This document shows, one piece after another, positions 18,161-26,098 of a DNA stretch of 37,806 bases. The stretch covers positions 1 to 37,806 of the forward strand of contig NZ_JMKW01000023.1 of assembly GCF_000686565.1 (NCBI RefSeq), given 5' to 3'. Positions within the stretch are counted from its first letter, which is position 1, and each line of letters begins with the position of its first letter. The notes beneath the pieces are model-generated. The model was given only the letters and a program-made list of their open reading frames with translations, did not search any database and was not told where the DNA came from. This stretch comes from Helicobacter bilis ATCC 51630. Lineage in GTDB: Bacteria > Campylobacterota > Campylobacteria > Campylobacterales > Helicobacteraceae. The position numbers and the translations under genes are program-made.

Positions 18161-18814
18161 TCATTCCTTTTGGTTACTATCCATTATGTTAGTGGTTTGT
18201 GTCGAATCCTTATATGTTTCCATATTGTTTTTTATTTCTATTCGCTTTGCTTTGTGTATGCGATCCTTAAGGTTAGAATCTGTTGTATAGCTGTATGGTT
18301 TTGGTCTTTTGTCTTCTCTTAACTGATTGCTTGTCAAGTCTTCCCTATAATCAAGTCTTGGATTATTTTTTGTATTTGTGCTTGGATTTGTGAAAATATC
18401 CCAATTTGTTAAAATTACTTCTGCTTTTCGCACTAGGAGGTTATAGAATACAATGCTAGGTATTGCAACAACGAGTCCTAATGCGGTAGCACGTAGAGCC
18501 ATTGCAAGTCCCACCATAATACCTTTTGTATCTAGCATACTATTTGCTCCAATGCTAACAAAAGTTAGCATAATCCCAATTACGGTGCCAAGCAATCCTA
18601 TATAAGGGGCGTTTGAACCAATCGTTGCAACAAGAGTAAGTCGTTTGTGCAAGTCAAGCTCTAATTCTCTTTTATCGCAATAATCATCAAGCCGAATGAT
18701 TGAATAAAACCAAAGCCGCTCAATCCCAATGGCGATAACAAGCAAGCTTAAAAATACTAAAAAACCAAAGATTCCATAATCCACATAAAGTGCATAATCT
18801 GCAACTTTTTCCAT
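18161..18814 (-). CDS. exbB: Biopolymer transport protein ExbB with extended tail
   Basis: A 217-residue MotA/TolQ/ExbB-family protein. Membrane segments are near 12-32, 68-92 and 100-127; LTLVATIGSNAPYIGLLGTVIGIMLTF is the characteristic region, and AMALRATALGLVVAIPSIVFYN the third helix. H. pylori ExbB is about 150 residues; here about 70 hydrophilic residues rich in K, R, T, N and D are added at the C-terminus, with no known domain. ExbB makes the proton channel with ExbD. The gene lies 13 bases downstream of smpB and one base before exbD. Confidence 0.9.
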   Translation of the reverse strand: MEKVADYALYVDYGIFGFLVFLSLLVIAIGIERLWFYSIIRLDDYCDKRELELDLHKRLTLVATIGSNAPYIGLLGTVIGIMLTFVSIGANSMLDTKGIMVGLAMALRATALGLVVAIPSIVFYNLLVRKAEVILTNWDIFTNPSTNTKNNPRLDYREDLTSNQLREDKRPKPYSYTTDSNLKDRIHKAKRIEIKNNMETYKDSTQTTNIMDSNQKE

Positions 18815-18827
18815 AACAACCCTTATA

Positions 18828-19283
18828 TTAATATGTATGATTTTTCATATTTGCTCTGGCTTCCCTATCAAGCTCTTTTCGTTTGATAGTTTCTCGTTTG
18901 TCATACTCTTTTTTTCCTTTTGCAAGTGCGATAAGTAATTTTGCATATCCCTTTTTGTTGAAATGAACTTGCAAAGGCACAATCGCTAATCCTTTTTGGC
19001 TAACTTGCCCAAAGAGTTTATCAATTTGTTTTTTATGTAAAAGTAATTTTCTTGGACGCTTTTCATCAGGCTTAAAATAGGGATTTGTCGTATGATGATA
19101 GGTAAGATGCATACCAAATACAAAGACTTCATTATTTATAATACGCACAAAACTATCTCTAAGGTTTGCTCGTCCATTACGCAAAGATTTGACTTCACTC
19201 CCTGCTAATACAAGCCCTGCTTCAATTTGCTCTAATATAAAGTAATCATGATATGCTTTTTTATTGCGGATAGCAATACTCAT
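18828..19283 (-). CDS. smpB: tmRNA-binding protein SmpB
   Basis: A 151-residue protein of normal length. The OB-fold shows NKKAYHDYFILEQIEAGLVLAGSEVKSLR and GRANLRDSF, conserved in SmpB, and the C-terminal basic tail (KKEYDKRETIKRKELDREA) enters the ribosome decoding centre. SmpB binds tmRNA and rescues stalled ribosomes, tagging the unfinished protein. It is the first gene of the minus-strand run smpB-exbB-exbD-methyltransferase-ligA. A TATAAT box lies about 27 bases before the ATG. The tmRNA gene (ssrA) is not in this window. Confidence 0.96.
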   Translation of the reverse strand: MSIAIRNKKAYHDYFILEQIEAGLVLAGSEVKSLRNGRANLRDSFVRIINNEVFVFGMHLTYHHTTNPYFKPDEKRPRKLLLHKKQIDKLFGQVSQKGLAIVPLQVHFNKKGYAKLLIALAKGKKEYDKRETIKRKELDREARANMKNHTY

Positions 19284-19309
19284 TTATCAACTCCATTTTC
19301 AAAGCATTT

Positions 19310-19315
19310 ATTATA
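19310..19315 (-). promoter_or_regulatory. -10 box for smpB operon
   Basis: The minus strand reads AGCTATAATAAATG. The TATAAT lies 26 bases before the smpB ATG, leaving a leader of about 20 bases. Confidence 0.5.
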
Positions 19316-19493
19316 GCTTAAAAGATTTATAGTTATTCTTACAAGCACAATAAATATTTAAAAATACTTATGAACGATTTGAGTATTATTGTTGCATTGA
19401 TACTTTATAGAAAGTATAATATTATGGATTGCCTATATTAGCAAGGGTATTCTATTTGAAAGTTTTGAGTGGCAAAATGCGAATATTGCAAAT

Positions 19494-20774
19494 TTAATAA
19501 CCAAGCTTATTGTTGAGTTGTTGCAGATTATTATTAAGTCGCCGCAATTCGTGCATTTCTGCTTCATGCTGTCTTTGTTGTTGCATTCTTTGTGTTTGTT
19601 GATTTATGCTGTTTGCAGTATTATTAATCTGTCTAGTATAGGCATCAGTGCTTTGTCTAATTGAATTGCTTGTTTGCTGTAAGCTTCTATTGAGACTATC
19701 CCATGCTTGTTGATTTTGTTGTTGTTGTAAATGTTGTTGTTGCAGGGCTATCATTTTTTCTCTATATATTTGCTCTCGTTTTGCTACCTTTTGCTTCTCT
19801 ATCAACGCAAGTTTATCTTGGGCTAATTTATAGATTTCTGCTTGTAGTTTATCATCATTGCATATTGCCATATATTTTTCATTATCCATAAAACTCACTT
19901 TTGTTTTACCAGCACAAATCTTGCTTTTATATCTAGATTCTATATTTTGAGCCTTTTTTTGTGCTATTTCAATCATACTTAATGCTTTTCTTGCTTCATT
20001 AAATTTCGCATTTATGTTATTTAAATAATCTTGTGGCAGACTCAAATTTTTCCGTTTTAAATTTCCATTAACAAATTCAAAATGCTCTACATTGCCATTT
20101 TTATACGAACCAATAGCAAACCCATTTGTTTTAGAATCAGAATTAATTGTTTCAATAGTGGATTTAAATTCACTAAATTCATCATTACTAAAATCTGTAA
20201 AGCGATACGCATAATTATGAAGTGGATTTAAATACACTAGCGCTGAAGTATCAAGAAATGGTGAGCTTTGAAAAATGGCTTGTAATTTATCATCTTCATA
20301 AAACCAAGTGTTCGTAATGTCTATATCACCTTGTCCATAGGCTACTTGCATTGCATAGCCATAGCCTATATCATCATAGTTGCTATATTCTGCAATTTTG
20401 ATGTTTTGTGTCCTATTATATGCGGTGTAGTGGTCTTTTGGCTTTCCTTTTTCATAAATGCCAACTTGCTCGGTAAAATTCTCATCATCTATTTTAAATT
20501 CTCTGCCAAGACCATGAGCATACCCATCTACACAATCGCCATCCCAGAATACTTTATAATCCTTGTCGTCTGTCTTATCGCTTGTGGTTGCTATTTTACA
20601 TGTCTGCTTTTTGTTTTGTGCTTACACATATTTATATTTGGTTTTAGGCTTTTCTATATTGCTACTTTGCTGTGCATACATGCGTTCATATTTAAAGGCT
20701 TCATCAGAACTTATTTTTGTTGCACCGCAACCAACAAGCATAGCTACGCATAAAATCCCAAGTAAAATTCTCAT
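19494..20774 (-). pseudogene. MORN-like lipoprotein with Gln-rich coiled coil, in-frame stop at codon 51
   Basis: Reading from the ATG at 20774 gives a lipoprotein signal (LLGILCVAMLVGC) and then an in-frame TAA at 20622-20624 (codon 51). The same frame then stays open to 19494, for 426 codons in all. After the stop come FWDGDCVDGYAHGLGREF and SYKNGNVEHFEFVNGNL, which resemble MORN repeats, then a coiled coil rich in Gln (about 205-260 of the distal part, QQHLQQQQNQQ). Without the stop it would be an outer- or inner-membrane lipoprotein. Reinitiation at the ATG at 20351 would give a signal-less 285-residue protein. Either a recent nonsense mutation, a sequencing error or rare readthrough explains it. 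It lies 39 bases after the PEB4-type gene, same strand. Confidence 0.7.
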
Positions 20775-20813
20775 AACACTACCCTCAAAAAATACATAAA
20801 ATAGGACTAAAGG

Positions 20814-21656
20814 TTATTTCCCATAAGTGATTTTTGCACTATCACGCATTTTTTTCACTTTTTCTTTTAGCACTTCTTCCATTTTTTGTTGTTTTAAAAG
20901 CTCAACAAGCTGTCCTTTTACAGAATCAAAAGTTTGTGTTGTTGGCTTATCAAGCTTTTTAAGATAGATTATATGATACCCATAACGAGTTTTTACAGGA
21001 TTTTTTGTATAAGTTCCTGCACTCATTTTTAGCACTTCTTGTGCGAATTCTGGTGCGATTGCTGGGCTATTGATAGGCAATTTCATAAGACCACCATTGT
21101 CCTTTGAGCCCGGGTCGATTGAAAGCTTTTTAGCGAGTTCTTCAAACTTACTTTCAGTTTTTGCTTTAGGCACTTTATTAATCTCTGCGATAATGTTTTT
21201 TGCTTCTTGTTCTTTTTGCACTAGGATATGTCTTACCTCAGCATTTTGTGTTACAAATGCTTTTGGATTCTCATTATAAAATTTTTGTGCGTCCGCAACA
21301 CTTACATTAATCGTTTTTGAAAGGCTATCAACTTGCTTTTTAAGCCATAAGCCAGATAACATTTGCAAATTTGCCATTCTGTATTCTTCGCTTTTGTCAA
21401 GCCCTTCTTTTTTTGCTGCATTCGCTGTAACTACACCATCAATGATTTCATCTAATAATTGCTTTTTTTGTGCTTCAGGCAATGCGTCATAATTAAAACT
21501 TGGATTTTGCTGCTTTAATGCTGAAAAGATAGAATCAGAAATCTCAATCCCATCAACATTAACAAGAACCTTTGCATTCAACGCCATTGGCATAAGGCAA
21601 AGACTAGAAATCGCCGCCACTTGTGCTACACGCTTTAAAACAAAACTTTTCATCAC
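20814..21656 (-). CDS. PEB4/HP0175-type periplasmic peptidyl-prolyl isomerase
   Basis: A 280-residue secreted protein. A signal peptide ends near MALNA-K (residue 28). A SurA-like N-terminal helical region follows, with the element NPSFNYDALPEAQKKQLLDEII. The parvulin domain, near 140-235, contains RHILVQKEQEAKNIIAEI, FEELAKKLSIDPGSKDNGG and KTRYGYHIIYLKK. It belongs with Campylobacter PEB4 and H. pylori HP0175, which assist outer-membrane protein folding and are strong antigens. A mirrored -10 palindrome drives this gene and the divergent small membrane protein gene. Length fits the family. Confidence 0.93.
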   Translation of the reverse strand: MMKSFVLKRVAQVAAISSLCLMPMALNAKVLVNVDGIEISDSIFSALKQQNPSFNYDALPEAQKKQLLDEIIDGVVTANAAKKEGLDKSEEYRMANLQMLSGLWLKKQVDSLSKTINVSVADAQKFYNENPKAFVTQNAEVRHILVQKEQEAKNIIAEINKVPKAKTESKFEELAKKLSIDPGSKDNGGLMKLPINSPAIAPEFAQEVLKMSAGTYTKNPVKTRYGYHIIYLKKLDKPTTQTFDSVKGQLVELLKQQKMEEVLKEKVKKMRDSAKITYGK

Positions 21657-21685
21657 TACTCCTAAACTTAGAATGTCAAAAATAA

Positions 21686-21699
21686 GCTATAATTATAGC
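21686..21699. promoter_or_regulatory. Palindromic overlapping divergent -10 boxes
   Basis: GCTATAATTATAGC is a perfect 14-base palindrome. It holds TATAAT on the plus strand (21688-21693, toward 21768) and on the minus strand (21692-21697, toward the PEB4-type gene). The two -10 boxes overlap by two bases, so polymerase binding on one side should exclude the other. Confidence 0.6.
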
Positions 21700-21767
21700 G
21701 ATTAATTGTAAATTCGCTTATAAATACCCTAATATCACATTTGAAACACATAATAAAGGATTTAAGC

Positions 21768-21977
21768 ATGTTGAATGGAGATAAGGAATACTATAAGGTT
21801 GTTATAGATTTACTCAAAAACATTATTACTGCTCTGTTTGTAGCAGAACTTGGATTAATTGGGTATTTTTTCACAAATAATAATGAATATACTATTTATG
21901 GTATAGGGATTGTGTTTATTTGTCTTATTTTTGTTGGTATTATTTTCTTTAATATTGCTGAAAATTTGAGAGATTAA
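21768..21977 (+). CDS. Small two-helix membrane protein
   Basis: A 69-residue protein from the ATG at 21768 (AAAGGA at 21755-21760; an in-frame TTG at 21741 is unlikely). Two membrane helices span about 16-34 and 41-62, with a short charged start (MLNGDKEYYK) and end (ENLRD). No domain is recognised. It is followed after 11 bases by a 40-residue membrane peptide gene, and both read away from the PEB4-type gene. The pair looks like a translational unit; function is unknown. Confidence 0.6.
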   Translation: MLNGDKEYYKVVIDLLKNIITALFVAELGLIGYFFTNNNEYTIYGIGIVFICLIFVGIIFFNIAENLRD

Positions 21978-21988
21978 AGGGGTTAGTT

Positions 21989-22111
21989 ATGAAACATGAA
22001 ATTTTAGCGTTAATTATGTTATCAATGGTTGGACTTTTGCCCGTAGTATCCGGGCTATATGTGATTTATAGAAGCAAAAAAGACAAAAAAGCAACAATAA
22101 AAAAGGATTAA
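21989..22111 (+). CDS. Small single-helix membrane peptide
   Basis: Forty residues: a hydrophobic helix (about 5-27) followed by a strongly basic tail (RSKKDKKATIKKD). AAAGGGG (21976-21982) lies 6 bases before the ATG. A positive-inside single-span peptide. The composition is compatible with a membrane-active toxin or a small subunit of a membrane complex; nothing in sequence decides between them. No antisense RNA promoter was recognised. Confidence 0.5.
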   Translation: MKHEILALIMLSMVGLLPVVSGLYVIYRSKKDKKATIKKD

Positions 22112-22180
22112 AATATGAATATATACATAGAAAAGCTTTCATCATGCTAAATGATTCTAAATGATATAAGGAAAGCGTAG

Positions 22181-22987
22181 ATGAAAATTAATATTAAGCC
22201 CAATTATGCAAGGACTATAATCACACAATGCTTTAAACAAGCATGGCATAGTTTGCGGTGTAGATATATGTTACTTTTAAGTTTTTTGCCATTTTGCTGC
22301 TCTATTTTGCTATGGGTAGTTGTGATTACTTTAAGTATTACGCATTTTGATTGGTTTTTGCACCAGTTTCCTAGCATTTGGATTAATTACGCTTTGAGTG
22401 AAGGAATCTTGCCTAAAATCTCATACTATCTACTCATATTTTTTGCGACTATTTCTTTAGTGCTATGCGGTGTGGTTTTAGTAGGTATTTGCATGAGTAT
22501 TATAAACGCATTTTTAGCCCCGCTTGTAGTGCAATTCGTGCATAAGACTTATTATCCTTATATACGGCTAAACGCACCAAACTTTATGGAATCTCTTCGT
22601 TTAAGCTCTGTGTTGCTTTTAAAAACTTTGCTAAAATTCATCATCTTTTCACTTGGGTGCTATTTGCTTTCATTTATCGGCTTAGGTTTTATTGGCTTAA
22701 TACTTGGCATTTTTGTATATTTTCAGTTTTATTGCAAGAATCTCAATCATGATATTGGCATTAGCATTATGTCAAAAGATTCTTATAAGCTATTTTTACA
22801 GACAAATAGACTGCCGCTTATCGCTATAAATATATTTATTTTTATCCCGCTTTATATACCTGTGCTAAATTGCTTTATTGCGACATGGCAAATGCTTGTA
22901 TTAACGCATTATATGTTTGCTTGGTATGGTGAAAATCATAGTAATGAAGCAAACGCGTATATTGAAGATGCGGTTATTGTTGAGTAA
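22181..22987 (+). CDS. EI24 domain membrane protein
   Basis: A 268-residue inner-membrane protein. About five or six membrane helices (near 28-52, 80-110, 145-180, 205-235) separated by short loops, and a pattern like the EI24/CysZ-type family (FKQAWHSLR, CMSIINAFLAPLVVQF). In H. pylori an uncharacterised protein also precedes tlyA. The tlyA ATG overlaps this stop by one base (TAATG), so they are translated together. A role in small-molecule or sulfate transport is known only for distant CysZ relatives and is not claimed here. Confidence 0.75.
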   Translation: MKINIKPNYARTIITQCFKQAWHSLRCRYMLLLSFLPFCCSILLWVVVITLSITHFDWFLHQFPSIWINYALSEGILPKISYYLLIFFATISLVLCGVVLVGICMSIINAFLAPLVVQFVHKTYYPYIRLNAPNFMESLRLSSVLLLKTLLKFIIFSLGCYLLSFIGLGFIGLILGIFVYFQFYCKNLNHDIGISIMSKDSYKLFLQTNRLPLIAINIFIFIPLYIPVLNCFIATWQMLVLTHYMFAWYGENHSNEANAYIEDAVIVE

Positions 22988-23955
22988 TGTCTATGCGGCT
23001 TGATTGCTTTATCACACAAAAATATACGCATATCACAAGGCAAAAAGCTCTCGAGCTTATAAAACAAGCCCAAGTCAGCGTAAATGGCAAAATTATCTTA
23101 AAACCAGCCTTTAATATAAGCGATACAGATTCCATAAGCATAAAGCAGGACTTTTTTATAGAAAGTGAGATTTTTTGTAGTAGGGCAGCATTAAAACTGC
23201 AAAGATTTCTACATAATACAGAATCTAGTGCCTATTATTCTGCATTCTATAACCCCTTGCTTTTAACAAAAGAAAATAGCTTTTTATCTCATTTCACAAA
23301 AGATTTAGTTATATGGCAAAAAGCCCATGATTCTATAAAACACAATATGGAATCTAGCCTACAAACTTATATCACAACAAGCTTAAAAGAAATACTTCCT
23401 TTACTAATAAAAGATTCTATTATCCTTGATGTTGGAGCAAGTGCTGGGGGATTTAGTCAAGTGCTACTCACTTATAAGCCAAAGCTTATAATCGCACAAG
23501 ATATTGGTAGCTTACAACTAGATTCTAATCTATCCAAAAGAGATGAAATTGTATCGATTGAAAATGTAGATATTAGAATCTTTTCACAAGATTTTCATAT
23601 CTATAAAGAAAAGATTATAGAACGCATAAAAGATTCTAAACATAGAGTCCTGAAAGAGAATCTATTTGATTTTTTAGTATGCGATGTAAGCTTTATCTCA
23701 CTAGAGAATATTTTAGAATCTCTGCTTAATCTCTCAAAAACCATGCTGCTTTTATATAAACCACAATATGAAGTCGGCATACAAGCAAAACGCAATAAAA
23801 AAGGTGTCATCAAAGACACGAAAATAATCTTAGCATGTTTAGAATCATTTCTAGCATTACTAAAAGCTAAAAACGCACTCTATATTTTTGTAGAGAAATC
23901 ACTCTTAGCAGGAAAGGAAGGTAATGAAGAGTTTTTTATCTTTTGTCAATTCTAA
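22987..23955 (+). CDS. tlyA: rRNA 2'-O-methyltransferase TlyA (hemolysin A family)
   Basis: A 322-residue protein. An S4 RNA-binding domain at the N-terminus (MRLDCFITQKYTHITRQKALELIKQAQVSVNG) is followed by an FtsJ-like methyltransferase domain with the SAM motif ILDVGASAGGFSQVLL near 150-165 and CDVSFISLENIL near 235. TlyA proteins methylate ribose in 16S/23S rRNA and affect capreomycin sensitivity; the hemolysin name is historical. The insert between the domains (about 75-130) is rich in Ser and charged residues. Start at 22987 or the in-frame ATG at 22993. It overlaps ribF by 32 bases. It holds seven AGAWTCT words in 969 bases. Confidence 0.92.
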   Translation: MSMRLDCFITQKYTHITRQKALELIKQAQVSVNGKIILKPAFNISDTDSISIKQDFFIESEIFCSRAALKLQRFLHNTESSAYYSAFYNPLLLTKENSFLSHFTKDLVIWQKAHDSIKHNMESSLQTYITTSLKEILPLLIKDSIILDVGASAGGFSQVLLTYKPKLIIAQDIGSLQLDSNLSKRDEIVSIENVDIRIFSQDFHIYKEKIIERIKDSKHRVLKENLFDFLVCDVSFISLENILESLLNLSKTMLLLYKPQYEVGIQAKRNKKGVIKDTKIILACLESFLALLKAKNALYIFVEKSLLAGKEGNEEFFIFCQF

Positions 23956-24808
23956 GCTACCTTATGAGCGGGTAGCCATTGGCAAATTTGATGGTATGCA
24001 CAAAGCGCATAAATATTTACTAGGACTTGTAGGGACAAATGGCTGTGCCTTAAGTATTGCTTCAGTCAAGCCCCCCTTTATAACCCCGCCAAAAGAGCGG
24101 ACAAAATATACGCATATCCCCTTTTTTCGTCTTCGATTTGAGAGTATTAAATCATGGGATTCTATGCAGTTTTTGCAATTACTTTTTATGGTTATGCCGC
24201 ATTTGAAGTGTATTGTCATAGGCTATGATTTTCACTTTGGCAAGGATAGAATGAGTCATGCAAGTGATTTATATGGACTATTAAAACTCATGGGTAAAGC
24301 TGAAGTCCAAATAAAGATTGTAGCCCCACAAACTTATCTCAATATACCATTGCATACAAGCATTATTAAAGACCTTTTAAAACAAGGCGAGGTACAAAAC
24401 GCAAATGCTATGCTTGAGCGATTCTATCATATCAAAGGACGCATTATAAAAGGACAGGGCATAGGCAGCAAGGAACTCTATCCTACTATTAATATGAAAA
24501 ATACGCTTTATTTTGTGCCAAAACATGGCGTATATGCCACCTTTGCTTATTATAATGGCATGCTTTATAACGCAGTGTCATTTGTTGGCAATCGCTTCAG
24601 CACTGATGAGAGATTCTGTATTGAAACACATATTATTGATGAAACTATAAACACAAGGCATAATGAAGCAATTACAATCTTTTTTGTAGCCTACCTGCGT
24701 GATAATAAAAAGTTTTTAAACCTTAACGATCTAAAAATACAAATAGAATCTGACATAACAGATGCAAAAGAAAAACTAAGCACACATGATAGGACATATT
24801 GTAAATAG
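23924..24808 (+). CDS. ribF: Bifunctional riboflavin kinase/FAD synthetase RibF
   Basis: A 294-residue enzyme converting riboflavin to FMN and then FAD. The N-terminal adenylyltransferase domain has AIGKFDGMHKAHKYLL, CIVIGYDFHFGKDRMS and PLHTSIIKDLLKQGEV. The C-terminal flavokinase domain begins GRIIKGQGIGSKELYPTINM, with GVYATFAYYNG and FVGNRFST. The usual HxGH is written DGMHKAHKYL. Length fits. The gene starts inside tlyA with AAAGGAAGG before the ATG. The order tlyA-ribF is the same as in H. pylori. Confidence 0.93.
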   Translation: MKSFLSFVNSKLPYERVAIGKFDGMHKAHKYLLGLVGTNGCALSIASVKPPFITPPKERTKYTHIPFFRLRFESIKSWDSMQFLQLLFMVMPHLKCIVIGYDFHFGKDRMSHASDLYGLLKLMGKAEVQIKIVAPQTYLNIPLHTSIIKDLLKQGEVQNANAMLERFYHIKGRIIKGQGIGSKELYPTINMKNTLYFVPKHGVYATFAYYNGMLYNAVSFVGNRFSTDERFCIETHIIDETINTRHNEAITIFFVAYLRDNKKFLNLNDLKIQIESDITDAKEKLSTHDRTYCK

Positions 24809-24883
24809 CGTGTTGCGTATGGTATAGAATCTAAGGCGGTAACAAGCTAGATTCTGTCGCTTGTATTGTATCCGCTAATAAGG

Positions 24884-24914
24884 CTTAGAAATTAGATTTC
24901 TTGCTAAGTTTTTT
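24884..24914 (+). terminator. Probable terminator after ribF
   Basis: CTTAG ... CTAAG with an inner AAAT/ATTT stem (loop TAG, one-sided bulge), followed by six T (24909-24914). It lies 75 bases after the ribF stop. Confidence 0.5.
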
Positions 24915-24986
24915 GTGAGTGTAAGCAAATGCGGTCTGCGATCACGACTTAGTTTCTAGCTTAAGTAATATGTTTGAGAGCAGTCA

Positions 24987-25631
24987 TCACCACAACCTTA
25001 TAAGTTTAGCATTATGTAGCATTATAGGCACGCTTGCATGATGGGCTGGTGGGGCTATGCCTGTGTTTATGTCTGCATAGATGATTTCTTGTTTTGCACC
25101 ACCGATTATAGCGGCGATATTTGCACGATTGTAGTGTTCGAAATGATTAGCGATATAGATATTTTCCCAAGATTGTATATGTTTTGGACGATGAGTGATT
25201 TTAAAGTGTCCTACACAATCAAGTGTTATAAGATTCTTTAAATAAATCGCATTAGAATCTAAACAGCAACGCAAGATATTTTTCGCACCCCAGCTATGTG
25301 CTATCACAGAGATATTGTATCCTGCCCCACTTAACTTTGGTAGAAAATCAAGTAAAAAAGCATAGCAATTAAAACTTATATAAAGCATACCATATTGCTT
25401 CTCGTTTTTTCTTTGTGAAAACAAGCTCTCACAAAATGCCCTCCATACCACTTTATAATAAGTATCACAGAATCCACCGATAAAAATGAGTAGCTCTTTT
25501 GTATCAGTCTCTAAAATATGCTTGATAGATTCTATATCATCACCCGTGATATTCCCGCTATATGTATCATAAGACATATTTGTATATTGTGTGAGAGAGT
25601 GTGGCATGACAACAAGCGGTGTTTTAAGCAT
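24987..25631 (-). CDS. Putative alpha/beta hydrolase
   Basis: A 214-residue protein. VIAHSWGAKNIL holds a nucleophile elbow (Ser in A-H-S-W-G, a variant of GxSxG), preceded by LLIFIGGFCDTYY as a possible oxyanion element. LITLDCVGH may give the acid and PPAHHASVP the His. No signal peptide is visible, so cytosolic location is inferred. This is a fold-level call; the substrate is unknown. It lies 8 bases after a small secreted-protein gene in the glmM direction, so the three genes may share a transcript. The start is the ATG at 25631. Confidence 0.6.
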   Translation of the reverse strand: MLKTPLVVMPHSLTQYTNMSYDTYSGNITGDDIESIKHILETDTKELLIFIGGFCDTYYKVVWRAFCESLFSQRKNEKQYGMLYISFNCYAFLLDFLPKLSGAGYNISVIAHSWGAKNILRCCLDSNAIYLKNLITLDCVGHFKITHRPKHIQSWENIYIANHFEHYNRANIAAIIGGAKQEIIYADINTGIAPPAHHASVPIMLHNAKLIRLW

Positions 25632-25639
25632 AAGATTCC

Positions 25640-26074
25640 CTAATAATTGATGATAGAGTGCAATCCATCATCAATTACAATAAATTTATCACTTTTATAG
25701 ATATGCAGACTGCCTACAAGATTCTCTCTTTCATAAAAGCCAATCTCTAGTCTATCTTTAGTTTTCCAAGCGTATTTTATAGTGGTTTGTTCGTCTGTGT
25801 ATTCATAGTTTTCATTTGGTAAAGTCTGCGGTAAATACTCCATTTTTGTAAGCTCTAGCCATGTAGCATAAGCGTATTCAATCTCACTAGATTCTATAAT
25901 ATAACGATTAAAATCAATGTCGCTAATATTACATATATAGATACAAATACCACCCTTGCATTGTTCCTTAAAACAGGCTAAGTTAGTAGAATCTGTTGCA
26001 AGTTTATTGTCTTTTGTAGCGGCTAGTGCAATAGAAAAAAATGTAAAAAATAGAGATATTAAAAGCCTAGACAT
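25640..26074 (-). CDS. Small secreted protein, unknown function
   Basis: A 144-residue protein from the ATG at 26074, chosen because AAGGA lies six bases before it; an ATG at 26095 has no such site. A signal peptide (SRLLISLFFTFFSIALA) is followed by a short Lys/Asp stretch and four cysteines grouped near 35-50 (ACFKEQCKGGICIYIC). Two disulfides are possible. No family is recognised. It follows glmM by 24 bases and precedes the hydrolase gene by 8. Predicted periplasmic or secreted. Confidence 0.7.
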   Translation of the reverse strand: MSRLLISLFFTFFSIALAATKDNKLATDSTNLACFKEQCKGGICIYICNISDIDFNRYIIESSEIEYAYATWLELTKMEYLPQTLPNENYEYTDEQTTIKYAWKTKDRLEIGFYERENLVGSLHIYKSDKFIVIDDGLHSIINY

Positions 26075-26098
26075 TATGCTTCCTTGTTTTGACATGCT

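Noticed and set aside
22114-22150. Very short frame (11 codons) after the tiny membrane genes
   Set aside because: Too short and not supported beyond a weak ribosome site.
24071-24076. C6 run inside ribF
   Set aside because: Too short for frequent slippage and ribF is essential and in frame.
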